64,000 bases of DNA from MWBF01 sp040772005 (GTDB taxonomy: Bacteria; Chloroflexota; Anaerolineae; CG2-30-64-16), in the NCBI GenBank assembly GCA_040772005.1, contig JAXGYZ010000002.1, positions 744,001 to 808,000 of the forward strand, given 5' to 3'. Both the position numbers and the translations under genes were made by a program. This document shows, piece by piece, positions 1 through 8,693 of the stretch; positions within the stretch are counted from its first letter, which is position 1, and every line of letters begins with the position of its first letter. The notes under the pieces were generated by a model. The model made no database searches. It was not told where the DNA came from and saw only the letters and a list, made by a program, of their open reading frames with translations.

Positions 1-432
1 CTCTTCGGGGAGATGGCGCTCCTCGGCCAGGCGATGCACAACGCTTTTGCCGAGGCGCTCGATGACTGCCTGATCCTGGTGATGAGCCGGGCCGACCTGG
101 AACGCCTGATCCTCAACAAGCCCGTCGTCGGGCTGCGGATGCTGGAAATCACGGGGCGGCGACTCAACGACGCGGAGGCGCGGCTGGAAGATATGGCCTT
201 CAAGGGCATCCCCGCACGGTTGGCCTCGCTGTTGATCCGGCTGGCAAACGAGCGCGGCGCGAACGACATCACCGGCCTGACGCATCAAGACCTCGCAGAA
301 ACCATCGGCACCTATCGCGAGACGGCCACCCAGGTTCTCAATGACATGAAGGCGCAGGGGTTGATCGACATCGGGCGCAAGCGCATCGAAATCCTGGACA
401 TGGAGCGGCTGGCCGCGGTTGCCCGCAGTTGA
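1..432 (+). CDS. Crp/Fnr-family transcriptional regulator, C-terminal part (5' end outside window)
   Basis: The frame is open from base 1 (L-F-G-E-M-A-L-L-G...), so the gene begins upstream of the window; 143 residues are visible. FGEMALL matches the end of a cyclic-nucleotide-binding-type sensor barrel. It is followed by a long dimerisation helix and a winged helix-turn-helix of the Crp type (THQDLAETIGTYRETATQVL, then GLIDIGRKRIEIL). Members bind DNA as dimers and respond to cAMP, redox or other signals. The sensor half is missing here, so the signal cannot be read. The next gene is a ferredoxin, a possible but unproven hint of a redox role. The Crp/Fnr family call is firm; the subfamily is open. 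Confidence 0.88.
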   Translation, partial: LFGEMALLGQAMHNAFAEALDDCLILVMSRADLERLILNKPVVGLRMLEITGRRLNDAEARLEDMAFKGIPARLASLLIRLANERGANDITGLTHQDLAETIGTYRETATQVLNDMKAQGLIDIGRKRIEILDMERLAAVARS

Positions 433-458
433 ACCTGCCTGCTTCCATTGTGCGCTGT

Positions 459-487
459 TTGACAAACGATACAACCGGGATTAGAAT
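459..487 (+). promoter_or_regulatory. Sigma70-type promoter of the ferredoxin gene
   Basis: TTGACA at 459-464 and TAGAAT at 482-487 are separated by exactly 17 bp, close to the sigma70 consensus. The ferredoxin start codon lies about 75 bp downstream of the expected transcription start. No clear Fnr-type TTGAT-N4-ATCAA box is visible, although the upstream gene encodes a Crp/Fnr protein. Confidence 0.75.
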
Positions 488-567
488 TTCGCTATCCACT
501 AGACGGACGGGGCCTGATCGCCGCCGCCGCGTAGTTCACAGCACCCCCACTTCCAGGAGGAAACGAA

Positions 568-843
568 ATGACCCATGTAATTTTTGACCTGTGCATTCGC
601 GACGGGGCATGCGCAGAGGTTTGCCCGGTGGAATGCATCGTACCCGGTGAGCCAGAGGACGAGTGGCCCTGGTTCTACATCGACCCTGACACCTGCATCG
701 ACTGTGGCGCGTGCGTGCCGGAGTGCCCGGTGGACGCCATCCGGCCTGAGGATGACCTCAAGATCGAGTTCCCACAGTATGTTGCGTCCATCGAGTTGAA
801 TGCCGCCTACTTCCACAGCGGCCCCGGCTACCCCAAGAAGTGA
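568..843 (+). CDS. Two-cluster ferredoxin
   Basis: A 91-residue soluble electron carrier. The second cluster motif is classical: C43-x2-C46-x2-C49-x3-C53-P. The first is Cys9, Cys15, Cys19, Cys23 (C-x5-C-x3-CP-x2-C), resembling the seven-iron ferredoxins (C-x7-C-x3-CP) but two residues shorter, so this site may hold a [3Fe-4S] or an unusual [4Fe-4S] cluster. The acidic region at 28-41 fits partner docking. AGGAGG at 555-560 lies 7 nt before the ATG and fixes the start. It has its own promoter and a terminator immediately after, so it is probably monocistronic. The redox partner is not in the window. Confidence 0.92.
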   Translation: MTHVIFDLCIRDGACAEVCPVECIVPGEPEDEWPWFYIDPDTCIDCGACVPECPVDAIRPEDDLKIEFPQYVASIELNAAYFHSGPGYPKK

Positions 844-878
844 AATCATAGACGGGGAAGTATCAGCATCTCCGTTCA

Positions 879-907
879 GGCCCCTGCTCCGGCAGGGGCT
901 TGCTTTT
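879..907 (+). terminator. Rho-independent terminator of the ferredoxin gene
   Basis: GCCCCTGC (880-887) pairs with GCAGGGGC (892-899) around a 4-nt loop and is followed by TGCTTTT. It lies 36 bp after the ferredoxin stop and just before the NUDIX frame. Confidence 0.8.
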
Positions 908-1396
908 ATGGATGAGCTGCGAAGAAACGGTGAGCGTGTGAGCGAGCAAACGGAGCGGATGTACCCTTCGCGGCCGTTGGTGGGCGTCGGCGCCGTGGTC
1001 TGGGACGGCACGCGCGTGCTGCTGATCCGGCGAGGACACCCGCCTGCCGCCGGCGCATGGTCGCTGCCGGGCGGGCTGATCGAGCTGGGCGAGACGGCCG
1101 CGCACGCGGTGCAGCGCGAGGTGCGCGAGGAGTGCGGCCTGGAGGTCACGGTCGGGCCGGTGCTCGGCGTGTTCGAGCCGGTCCAGCGCGACGAGCAGGG
1201 CCGCGTGGTCTATCACTTCGTGGTGATCGACTTCCTGGCCCACCGCATCTCGGGCGAGGCGCTGGCCGGCGACGATGCGGATGAGGTGCGCTGGGTCACG
1301 CCGGAAGAGCTCGCCGCCTACCCGCTGACGGATGCCGTGCGCCAGATGATTGCCCGCGCGCTGGAGCTGGCCCAAAGCGCAGAGCCGGGTGCGTAG
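908..1396 (+). CDS. NUDIX hydrolase
   Basis: 162 residues from the ATG at 908. The NUDIX box is complete: GGLIELGETAAHAVQREVRE followed by ECGLEV fits Gx5Ex7REUxEExGU, the Mg2+-binding pyrophosphohydrolase loop. The leading PLVGVGAVVWDGTRVLLIRRG and overall size fit ADP-sugar/NADH-type or housecleaning NUDIX enzymes; the substrate (nucleoside diphosphate linked to another moiety) cannot be deduced. The start is uncertain: ATG 908 directly follows a terminator and lacks a clear ribosome-binding site. GTG 938 and ATG 959 are in-frame alternatives, and the conserved domain begins just after 959. The TAG stop lies in a repeat-like stretch (GTAGTGGGCGCTTTAGCG). Confidence 0.85.
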   Translation: MDELRRNGERVSEQTERMYPSRPLVGVGAVVWDGTRVLLIRRGHPPAAGAWSLPGGLIELGETAAHAVQREVREECGLEVTVGPVLGVFEPVQRDEQGRVVYHFVVIDFLAHRISGEALAGDDADEVRWVTPEELAAYPLTDAVRQMIARALELAQSAEPGA

Positions 1397-1411
1397 TGGG
1401 CGCTTTAGCGT

Positions 1412-1494
1412 TTTGACAAGATGGCTCGGTAATCTGCCGCCCCCACTACCGAGCTAAACTGTCAAACTACAACGGCGCCTGCCACAGGCGTTTT
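1412..1494. repeat. Nested inverted repeat and terminator-like hairpin before hutH
   Basis: TTTGACA (1412-1418) and GCTCGGTA (1424-1431) are mirrored by TACCGAGC (1447-1454) and TGTCAAA (1460-1466), giving a two-step palindrome. A second hairpin, CGCCTG-cca-CAGGCG (1476-1490), is followed by TTTT and could end transcription from the NUDIX gene. The nested palindrome could be an operator for hutH-hutU or part of a decayed repeat; no regulator is adjacent. Confidence 0.55.
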
Positions 1495-1511
1495 GTTCGG
1501 GGAGGCATAGC

Positions 1512-3068
1512 GTGTCACAACTGCTGCTCGATGGCGAGCAACTGACCATTGAAGCCGTGTGGGCTGTCGCCCACGCGGCAGACCCTATAGAACTGGGCCT
1601 CACACCGGAGGCCGAGGCGCGCGTCGACCGGGCGCGGGCCGCAGTCGAGCAGTTCGTCGCGGATGGCCGCATCATCTACGGCATCACGACCGGCTTCGGT
1701 GCGTTCAAGGATCGTGTCATCCCGGCCGACCAGGTGCGCGAGCTGCAACGCAACATCGTGATGAGCCATGCGGTCGGGGTAGGTGTGCCCTTCGAGACGC
1801 CGGTTGTGCGCGCGATGATGCTGATCCGGGCCAACACCCTGGCAAAAGGCCATTCGGGCATTCGCCTGGCGACGCTCCGCCTGCTGCTGGACATGCTGGC
1901 ACGCAACGTCCATCCCATCGTGCCCATCCAGGGTTCGCTGGGCGCGTCGGGCGACCTTGCGCCGCTGGCACACATTGCCCTCACCATGATCGGCCTGGGC
2001 GAGGCGGAGTATCGCGGAGAGCGCATGCCCGGCGGCGAGGCGCTCCGTCGCGCCGGGCTGGCGCCGGTGGCGCTGGAGGCGAAAGAAGGGCTGGCGCTGA
2101 CCAACGGCACCGCGCTGATGGCCGCGCTGGGCAGCCTGGCCGTCATCGAGGCGGAGAACGCGGCCCGCTGTGCGGACGTGGCCGGCGCGCTGAGCCTCGA
2201 GGCGCTGCACGGGACCCTGTGGGCGCTGGACCCGCGCATCCACGCGGCCCGGCCGCATCCCCGCCAGAACGAGTGCGCCGCGCACCTGCGCGAGCTGCTG
2301 GCCGGCTCCACCTTCGTCCGCCCGCCGGACCACCCGGATGTGCAGGACGCCTACACCCTCCGCTGCATTCCCCAGGTGCATGGCGCGTGCCACGATGCCA
2401 TCAAGTATGCACGTTGGGTCGTCCAAATCGAGCTCAACAGCGCAACCGACAACCCGCTCATCTTCTGGGAGCCCGATGGCACGCCCATCGCCATCAGCGG
2501 AGGGAACTTTCACGGCGAACCGCTTGCCATTGCCTTCGACTACCTGGGCCTGGGGCTCACGGAGCTGGGCAACATTGCGGAGCGCCGCCTGACCCGGCTG
2601 ACCGACGGCAGCAGCAACCGCCACGTGCTCCCCGACTTCCTGACCGAGAGCGGCGGCCTCAACTCCGGCTTCATGCTCACCCAGTACACCGCGGCCGCGC
2701 TGGCCTCCGAGAACAAGGCGCTCGTCCATCCGGCCAGCGCGGACACCATCCCGACCTCCGCCAACTGGGAAGACCACGTCTCCAACGGGCCGATTGCCGG
2801 GCGGCAGGCACGGCAGATCATCAGCAACGTGGAGCGGATCGTCGCCATCGAGCTGCTGGCCGCGGCCCAGGCCATCGATTTCCGCCGCGCGGCGCTGCCC
2901 GACGCGCAGCTCGGCCGCGGCACGCGTGCGGCCTACGGTCTGATTCGCCGCCACGTGCCGTTCATCGACCGCGATGTCGTGATGTACCCGCATATGGACG
3001 CGATCCACCGGCTGGTCAGGGACGGGACGCTGCGGCAGGCAGTGGACGCGACCCTGGTCGGGAAATAG
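1512..3068 (+). CDS. hutH: Histidine ammonia-lyase
   Basis: 518 residues, usual length. It deaminates L-histidine to trans-urocanate and ammonia, the first step of histidine degradation. The self-forming MIO electrophile comes from Ala145-Ser146-Gly147 in GSLGASGDLAPLAH, and the catalytic Tyr is Y56 in YGITTGFG. C-terminal signatures such as NPLIF, GNFHGEPLA and QYTAAALASENK are those of the aromatic amino acid lyase family. The GTG start at 1512 is set by GGAGG at 1501-1505. hutU follows after a short hairpin-bearing gap, so the two form an operon. hutI and hutG are not in the window. Confidence 0.96.
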   Translation: MSQLLLDGEQLTIEAVWAVAHAADPIELGLTPEAEARVDRARAAVEQFVADGRIIYGITTGFGAFKDRVIPADQVRELQRNIVMSHAVGVGVPFETPVVRAMMLIRANTLAKGHSGIRLATLRLLLDMLARNVHPIVPIQGSLGASGDLAPLAHIALTMIGLGEAEYRGERMPGGEALRRAGLAPVALEAKEGLALTNGTALMAALGSLAVIEAENAARCADVAGALSLEALHGTLWALDPRIHAARPHPRQNECAAHLRELLAGSTFVRPPDHPDVQDAYTLRCIPQVHGACHDAIKYARWVVQIELNSATDNPLIFWEPDGTPIAISGGNFHGEPLAIAFDYLGLGLTELGNIAERRLTRLTDGSSNRHVLPDFLTESGGLNSGFMLTQYTAAALASENKALVHPASADTIPTSANWEDHVSNGPIAGRQARQIISNVERIVAIELLAAAQAIDFRRAALPDAQLGRGTRAAYGLIRRHVPFIDRDVVMYPHMDAIHRLVRDGTLRQAVDATLVGK

Positions 3069-3081
3069 CTTTGACCTGTAT

Positions 3082-3112
3082 CTGTAGGACGGGTTGCCAA
3101 CCCTTCCTACAG
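3082..3112. repeat. Hairpin between hutH and hutU (family F repeat)
   Basis: CTGTAGGA-c-GGGTT-gcc-AACCC-t-TCCTACAG is a near-perfect 13-bp stem with a 3-nt loop. A related hairpin (TGTGG-ta-GGCT-gcc-AGCC-cg-CCACA) lies at 5917-5941 upstream of dnaA. Both have the same GCC loop and stem layout with paired changes, so they look like members of one small dispersed repeat. Confidence 0.7.
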
Positions 3113-3132
3113 TATTTCCGATGGAGGTGCAT

Positions 3133-4782
<1,650 letters not shown>

Positions 4783-4817
4783 CAGCAGAGCCTCCTGCGT
4801 ACGACGCGGCTGCCTCG

Positions 4818-4850
4818 CATCCTGAGCGGAGCGCAGCGGAGTCGAAGGAC
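4818..4850. repeat. Dispersed repeat, family E, copy 1
   Basis: CATCCTGAGCGGAGCGCAGC followed by GGAGTCGAAGGAC. A related, longer form occurs at 56561-56609 with the same CATCCTGAGCGGAG start and TCGAAGGAC end. It lies between hutU and the next gene; no coding potential is visible. Confidence 0.7.
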
Positions 4851-4958
4851 AGGCGGCTCACGACGTCACCTTGCGACCGAGAAACTTTCTCCCCGCCCAG
4901 CCGTATTGACTGTCAGATGGACCGGATGGATCGACCCGTCTGCCAACGGAGGAGAGCT

Positions 4959-5822
4959 ATGAGAAGCAACCGCACGCTATGGATCGTCTTGCTGCTGGTG
5001 GTGCTGGCAGTCTGTTGTTTCGTCGCCAGCATCGGCGGGCTGCTGCTCGCCCGCAACCTGCAACGCGGCGCGAACTGGGTCTGGAGCGCCAACAACGAAA
5101 TCACCGCAACGATTGGCCGCACGCTCGAGGTAGCAGACCCGGCCGCCCTGGCGGTGGACCTGCCTGTGGGCAGCCTCACCGTCCGCACCGGCTCGCCGGG
5201 GCAGATCACGGTGGAAGCCACGAAGCGCGCGTGGGGTCGGAGCGCTGCGGAGGCGCAGCGCACGCTGGACCGCATCGATGTGTCCATCGAGCCGGCCGCC
5301 ACGGGCGTGCGTGTGGCGGTGACCGGGCCGGACTGGCAGGCAGGGGCGAGCACGACCCCGCGCACCCCCCAGGTGGACCTGGTGGTGACGGTGCCTGAGG
5401 AGACGCAGCTCGACCTGAAGGTCGGCGTGGGACGGCTGGCGGTGAATGGCGTGCGCGGCGATGTGCGTATCACTGCCGATGTGGGCGAGGTCGAGCTGAC
5501 GGATGTCCAGCCGGTGACCGCCCTGGAGGTGGAGTCGCGGGTGGCCAGCATCCGGTTCGAAGGCGCCTTGACGACCGGCGCCACGTATCGGATGACCAGC
5601 GATGTGGGGCGCATCCTGCTGCAACTGCCGCCGGAGAGCGCGTTCCAGATCGAGGCGCGCAGCGACATCGGCGATGCCACGGTGGACTTCGATGTCGTCG
5701 GCCAGCAGGAACGGCCCGGTTTCACGGGCAAGGAAATCACCGGGCAGGTTGGGGAGCCCGGCGGCACGGAGCTCGTCCTGCGCTCACGGGTGGGCGATAT
5801 CCAGGTGGAGCAGGCGCCCTGA
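4959..5822 (+). CDS. Membrane-anchored DUF4097-like (putative adhesin-type beta-solenoid) protein
   Basis: 287 residues from ATG 4959, preceded by GGAGGAG. Residues 7-32 form one hydrophobic segment with a basic N-terminus (MRSNRT), a signal anchor without a clear lipobox. The exported part is built of short repeated beta strands (LAVDLPVGSLTVRTG, LDLKVGVGRLAVNGVRGDV, RITADVGEVELTDV, YRMTSDVGRILLQLP, RSRVGDIQV), the pattern of DUF4097/DUF4098 putative adhesin domains. The function of this family is unknown; in some bacteria it sits beside membrane stress regulators. No partner is adjacent, and a family E repeat separates it from hutU. Confidence 0.75.
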   Translation: MRSNRTLWIVLLLVVLAVCCFVASIGGLLLARNLQRGANWVWSANNEITATIGRTLEVADPAALAVDLPVGSLTVRTGSPGQITVEATKRAWGRSAAEAQRTLDRIDVSIEPAATGVRVAVTGPDWQAGASTTPRTPQVDLVVTVPEETQLDLKVGVGRLAVNGVRGDVRITADVGEVELTDVQPVTALEVESRVASIRFEGALTTGATYRMTSDVGRILLQLPPESAFQIEARSDIGDATVDFDVVGQQERPGFTGKEITGQVGEPGGTELVLRSRVGDIQVEQAP

Positions 5823-5916
5823 CTGCCTGAAAGCGGTTGGCATAACGTACCTTAACGACTTAGCACGCGCTCTAAATTTAAGGTCGGCATCGCGCCCACT
5901 TTTTGCGCCTGCCTAC

Positions 5917-5941
5917 TGTGGTAGGCTGCCAGCCCGCCACA
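5917..5941. repeat. Hairpin upstream of dnaA (family F repeat)
   Basis: TGTGG (5917-5921), GGCT (5924-5927), loop GCC, AGCC (5931-5934), CCACA (5937-5941). It matches the layout of the hutH-hutU hairpin with compensatory stem differences. The rest of the 5823-5990 interval shows nothing recognisable. Confidence 0.55.
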
Positions 5942-5997
5942 ACCGGTCGCGTAGAACAGGAGTGCGCGCGCGGACCGCGCTACATAAGCATTGACCA

Positions 5998-6024
5998 GGC
6001 AGCAGTAGAGCGCCTACTGCTGCC
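5998..6024. promoter_or_regulatory. Perfect 11-bp inverted repeat abutting the dnaA promoter (candidate operator)
   Basis: GGCAGCAGTAG (5998-6008) and CTACTGCTGCC (6014-6024) are exact reverse complements separated by 5 nt. The right arm ends one base before the predicted -35 hexamer of dnaA, which is where an activator or repressor dimer would sit. It is not a DnaA box. No other copy was noticed in the window. Confidence 0.6.
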
Positions 6025-6053
6025 TTGTCTGCCCCTGGCCCCTCTGCTAGAAT
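6025..6053 (+). promoter_or_regulatory. Predicted dnaA promoter and long leader
   Basis: TTGTCT (6025-6030), 17-bp spacer, TAGAAT (6048-6053) within TGCTAGAAT, an extended -10. Transcription from about 6060 would give a leader of about 300 nt before the chosen dnaA start at 6363. I see no recognised RNA element in that leader. Confidence 0.6.
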
Positions 6054-6362
6054 GCCCCCCGCAAAAGGATAGACAATCGGTATCGCATCCGCACCCCCGA
6101 GTTGGGTGCTGCAAGCTTATGATGAGTTCCTCCGGCTTTCTGCTGTGGGCGGTCCACTTGCCGTCCTGGTAAAAACGAACGCGGTTGTATCTTTGTAGGC
6201 GGGATGACCCAGATGCTTGCACGCTCCGCGTGCCAGGCCAGCTTTGATTTCGCCTGCGAACTTTGTGCGCAGCGGGGTTCGGACCAGTTTGACCGGCGCG
6301 ATCAGCGCCGACTGGCGTGCAACGCCTTGTCATTTGGACAATTCAGGGTGATGGTGATAGCT

Positions 6363-7775
6363 ATGTGTGCTGTTGAAGTGCCGACAAATAGATCCGCCAG
6401 GGACATCTGGGACAACGCCCGCAGCCAGTTGCGGTTACAGTTGCCCCGGAGCACCTACGAGACGTGGGTTCGGGATACCGAGTGCCTGGCCCATGAGGAC
6501 GGAGCTTTTGTGATCGGGGTCGGCAACGCATACGCGAAGGATTGGCTCTCGCTGCGACTCCGTCCCCTCATCAAGCGCACACTGGCCGGCATCGTAGGCC
6601 GCACAGTGGAAGTTACGTTTGTGGTTCAGGCTACGCCCGTTGCCGACGACCCGGACGCGCCGCCGGCGCCGCTGCTGGCCTACGACACCCAGGCCGAGCC
6701 GGCGCCTGTCGAGCCGCAGATGACCTATGGGGCCGATCTGAGTGCGCGCTATAGCTTCGACACCTTCATCGTGGGGCCATCCAACCGGATGGCGCACGCC
6801 TCCGCCCTGGCAGTCTCCGAACGTCCCGGCACGGCATACAACCCGCTGTTTCTCTACGGCGGCAGCGGGCTGGGCAAGACCCACCTGCTGCAGGCGATCG
6901 GTCACACCGTGCAGACGATGGGCAAGCGCGTGTTGTATGTCACGTCGGAGGTTTTTACCAACGACCTCATCAACGCCATCCGCATGCAGGCCACCGACCA
7001 GTTCCGGGCGAAGTATCGCACGATCGATGTGCTGCTGCTGGACGATATCCATTTCATTGCGGGCAAGGAGCAGACGCAGGAGGAATTCTTCCACACCTTC
7101 AACGCGCTCCACGCGGCCAACCGCCAGATTGTGATGACCAGCGACCGCCCGCCCCAGGCCATCCCAACCCTGGAAGAGCGTCTGCGCTCGCGCTTCGGCT
7201 GGGGCATGATTGCCGACATCCAGCCGCCCAACCTGGAGACGCGCATCGCCATCCTGCAGGCGAAGGCGGCTTCGCTGGGGCGCGATGTGCCGAACGATGT
7301 CCTGCATCTGATTGCGCAGCGCGCCTACCGCAATATCCGCGATATGGAAGGCGCATTGAACAAGGTGCTGGCGCACGCCGAGTTCTTCCACCGGCCGCTG
7401 AATGCGGGACTGGTGGAGGATGCGCTGGCCTATCTGGCCCCTGTGCAGAGCAAGCTCAGCCTCGATGCGATCCTCCAGGTTGCCGCCGAGCATTTTGGGA
7501 TTACGGTCGAGGACCTGAAGGGCCGCAATCGCAGCGCGCGCATTGCCTTGCAGCGCCAGGTGGTCATGTATGTCATGCGGGAAGAGACGGGCGCTTCGCT
7601 GCCGCAGATTGCGCTGGTGTTGGGCGGGCGTGACCACACCACGGTCCTGCACGGCTGCGAGCGGGTGAGCAGCGAACTGGACAGCGACTCCGATCTCGCG
7701 CGCACCGTCAACGACCTGCGCAACCGGTTGTATGAGCCGGTGCGCGTGCGCCAGAATGAGCACGCGCGCGCCTGA
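6363..7775 (+). CDS. dnaA: Chromosomal replication initiator protein DnaA
   Basis: 470 residues from ATG 6363. Domain I (IWDNARSQLRLQLPRSTYET) is followed by a Pro/Ala-rich linker at about residues 95-120. The AAA+ domain III carries Walker A GGSGLGKTHLL at about 166-176 and Walker B LLLDDIHF near 222. Domain IV ends with the DnaA-box-reading signature GRDHTTVLHGCERV near 421. It unwinds oriC when bound to ATP. The frame stays open upstream to 6204; ATG 6351 is an alternative, and I prefer 6363 because GGTGAT precedes it and domain I begins soon after. dnaN does not follow; a terminator and DnaA boxes do. Confidence 0.97.
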   Translation: MCAVEVPTNRSARDIWDNARSQLRLQLPRSTYETWVRDTECLAHEDGAFVIGVGNAYAKDWLSLRLRPLIKRTLAGIVGRTVEVTFVVQATPVADDPDAPPAPLLAYDTQAEPAPVEPQMTYGADLSARYSFDTFIVGPSNRMAHASALAVSERPGTAYNPLFLYGGSGLGKTHLLQAIGHTVQTMGKRVLYVTSEVFTNDLINAIRMQATDQFRAKYRTIDVLLLDDIHFIAGKEQTQEEFFHTFNALHAANRQIVMTSDRPPQAIPTLEERLRSRFGWGMIADIQPPNLETRIAILQAKAASLGRDVPNDVLHLIAQRAYRNIRDMEGALNKVLAHAEFFHRPLNAGLVEDALAYLAPVQSKLSLDAILQVAAEHFGITVEDLKGRNRSARIALQRQVVMYVMREETGASLPQIALVLGGRDHTTVLHGCERVSSELDSDSDLARTVNDLRNRLYEPVRVRQNEHARA

Positions 7776-7799
7776 GCTTCACACGATTTGTACGCGTGA

Positions 7800-7846
7800 C
7801 CTGGGGACATCTGCATCGGCGATGCAGACGCCCCCAGGTGGTTTTT
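7800..7846 (+). terminator. Rho-independent terminator after dnaA
   Basis: CCTGGGG...TCTGCATC-ggc-GATGCAGA...CCCCAGG forms a long two-part stem ending at 7838, followed by TGGTTTTT. It isolates dnaA from the DnaA-box cluster. Confidence 0.85.
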
Positions 7847-7856
7847 AAGGCATTTC

Positions 7857-8003
7857 TGTGGATAACTCCCCTGTTCTGTGTGGATAACAGGGGTACTGTG
7901 TGGATAACCGGCAGGCCGCGGGGCAGAATTAGGTTGCTGTATCGAGGCGGCCCCTACCCCTAGTGGGCGGCATCCAGCCGCCAGTTCGGGCCATTGTGGA
8001 TAG
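7857..8003. other. oriC: Probable origin of replication (oriC): DnaA-box cluster
   Basis: Three exact consensus boxes TGTGGATAA (TTATCCACA on the other strand) lie at 7857-7865, 7879-7887 and 7899-7907, all in the same orientation with 20-22 bp periodicity. A fourth with one mismatch, TGTGGATAG, is at 7995-8003. The cluster sits directly downstream of dnaA in a non-coding gap, the usual place for a bacterial oriC. No obvious long AT-rich unwinding tract is present, so the extent of the origin is uncertain. Confidence 0.8.
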
Positions 8004-8006
8004 TTC

Positions 8007-8693
8007 TCAGTGCCGCGGCACTTCCCCCAGCACCGGCAGCCCCAGCTCCTCCAGGTCACGCCGCTCACGCACCGAGGTGTCGAGGTAGTCCAGCAAGAAG
8101 GCCAGGCCGATGCCCGCAGCGAGGGCGAGCAGCACGCGTAGCGGCAGGTCAAGCTGCTCGCGCGCGGGCCGGCCCACCGCGCTGACCGACGGTGCGTCGA
8201 TGAGCCGGATGTCGGCTTCCTCCGCGCTGAACTGGCCGAAGAACTCCGCGCTGCCCTCGGTGAGCGTGGCCGCCACTGCGTTCGCGATGGCCGTCAGGAC
8301 TTCCGCGTCGGGCCAGGTCACGTTGACCGTCAGGATGCGGTGAAGCTTGCCGGGCTGCGTGCTGGCTCCGATGGCGCCGGGCGCCACGGTGATGCCCTGC
8401 CCGGCCAGCCGCTCGCTCACCGCGGCAGCAAACGCGCCGCTGCGCACGATTTCGCCCAGGTCGTCCACCAAGTATTCGGACGTCAGCAGGGTGTAGTAGC
8501 GGTCATACGTATAGACGCCGGGGATGCGTTCGGGTTGCACGCCGACGTTGAAGCGCATCGAGGCTGTGTACACCGGCGGCCGGGGCTGCCAGGGCCGCTG
8601 CATGACCAGGGTCAGGGCCGCGACCGCCAGTGCCAGCCCCACGGGCAGCCACCAGCGCCGCATGATGATGTTCCAGTAGGCACGCAGCTCCAT
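8007..8693 (-). CDS. Wzz/chain-length-determinant-like membrane protein
   Basis: 228 residues. It begins MELRAYWNIIMRRWW, the short cytoplasmic lead of Wzz-type polysaccharide co-polymerases, followed by a membrane helix at about 13-31. A periplasmic/extracellular helical region comes next, and a second membrane helix (LPLRVLLALAAGIGLAFLL) near 184-203, then DYLDTSVRERRDLEELGLPVLGEVP, the typical juxtamembrane tail. There is no fused tyrosine kinase domain. Such proteins set polymer length in surface polysaccharide assembly. Its start overlaps the stop of the upstream glycosyltransferase by one base (TGATG), showing co-translation in an operon read away from oriC. Confidence 0.85.
   Translation of the reverse strand: MELRAYWNIIMRRWWLPVGLALAVAALTLVMQRPWQPRPPVYTASMRFNVGVQPERIPGVYTYDRYYTLLTSEYLVDDLGEIVRSGAFAAAVSERLAGQGITVAPGAIGASTQPGKLHRILTVNVTWPDAEVLTAIANAVAATLTEGSAEFFGQFSAEEADIRLIDAPSVSAVGRPAREQLDLPLRVLLALAAGIGLAFLLDYLDTSVRERRDLEELGLPVLGEVPRH

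Noticed and set aside
6204..6362. Longer DnaA N-terminus starting at 6204
   Set aside because: The extra residues are Cys/Arg-rich and unlike DnaA domain I, which begins after 6363; no ribosome-binding site at 6204.
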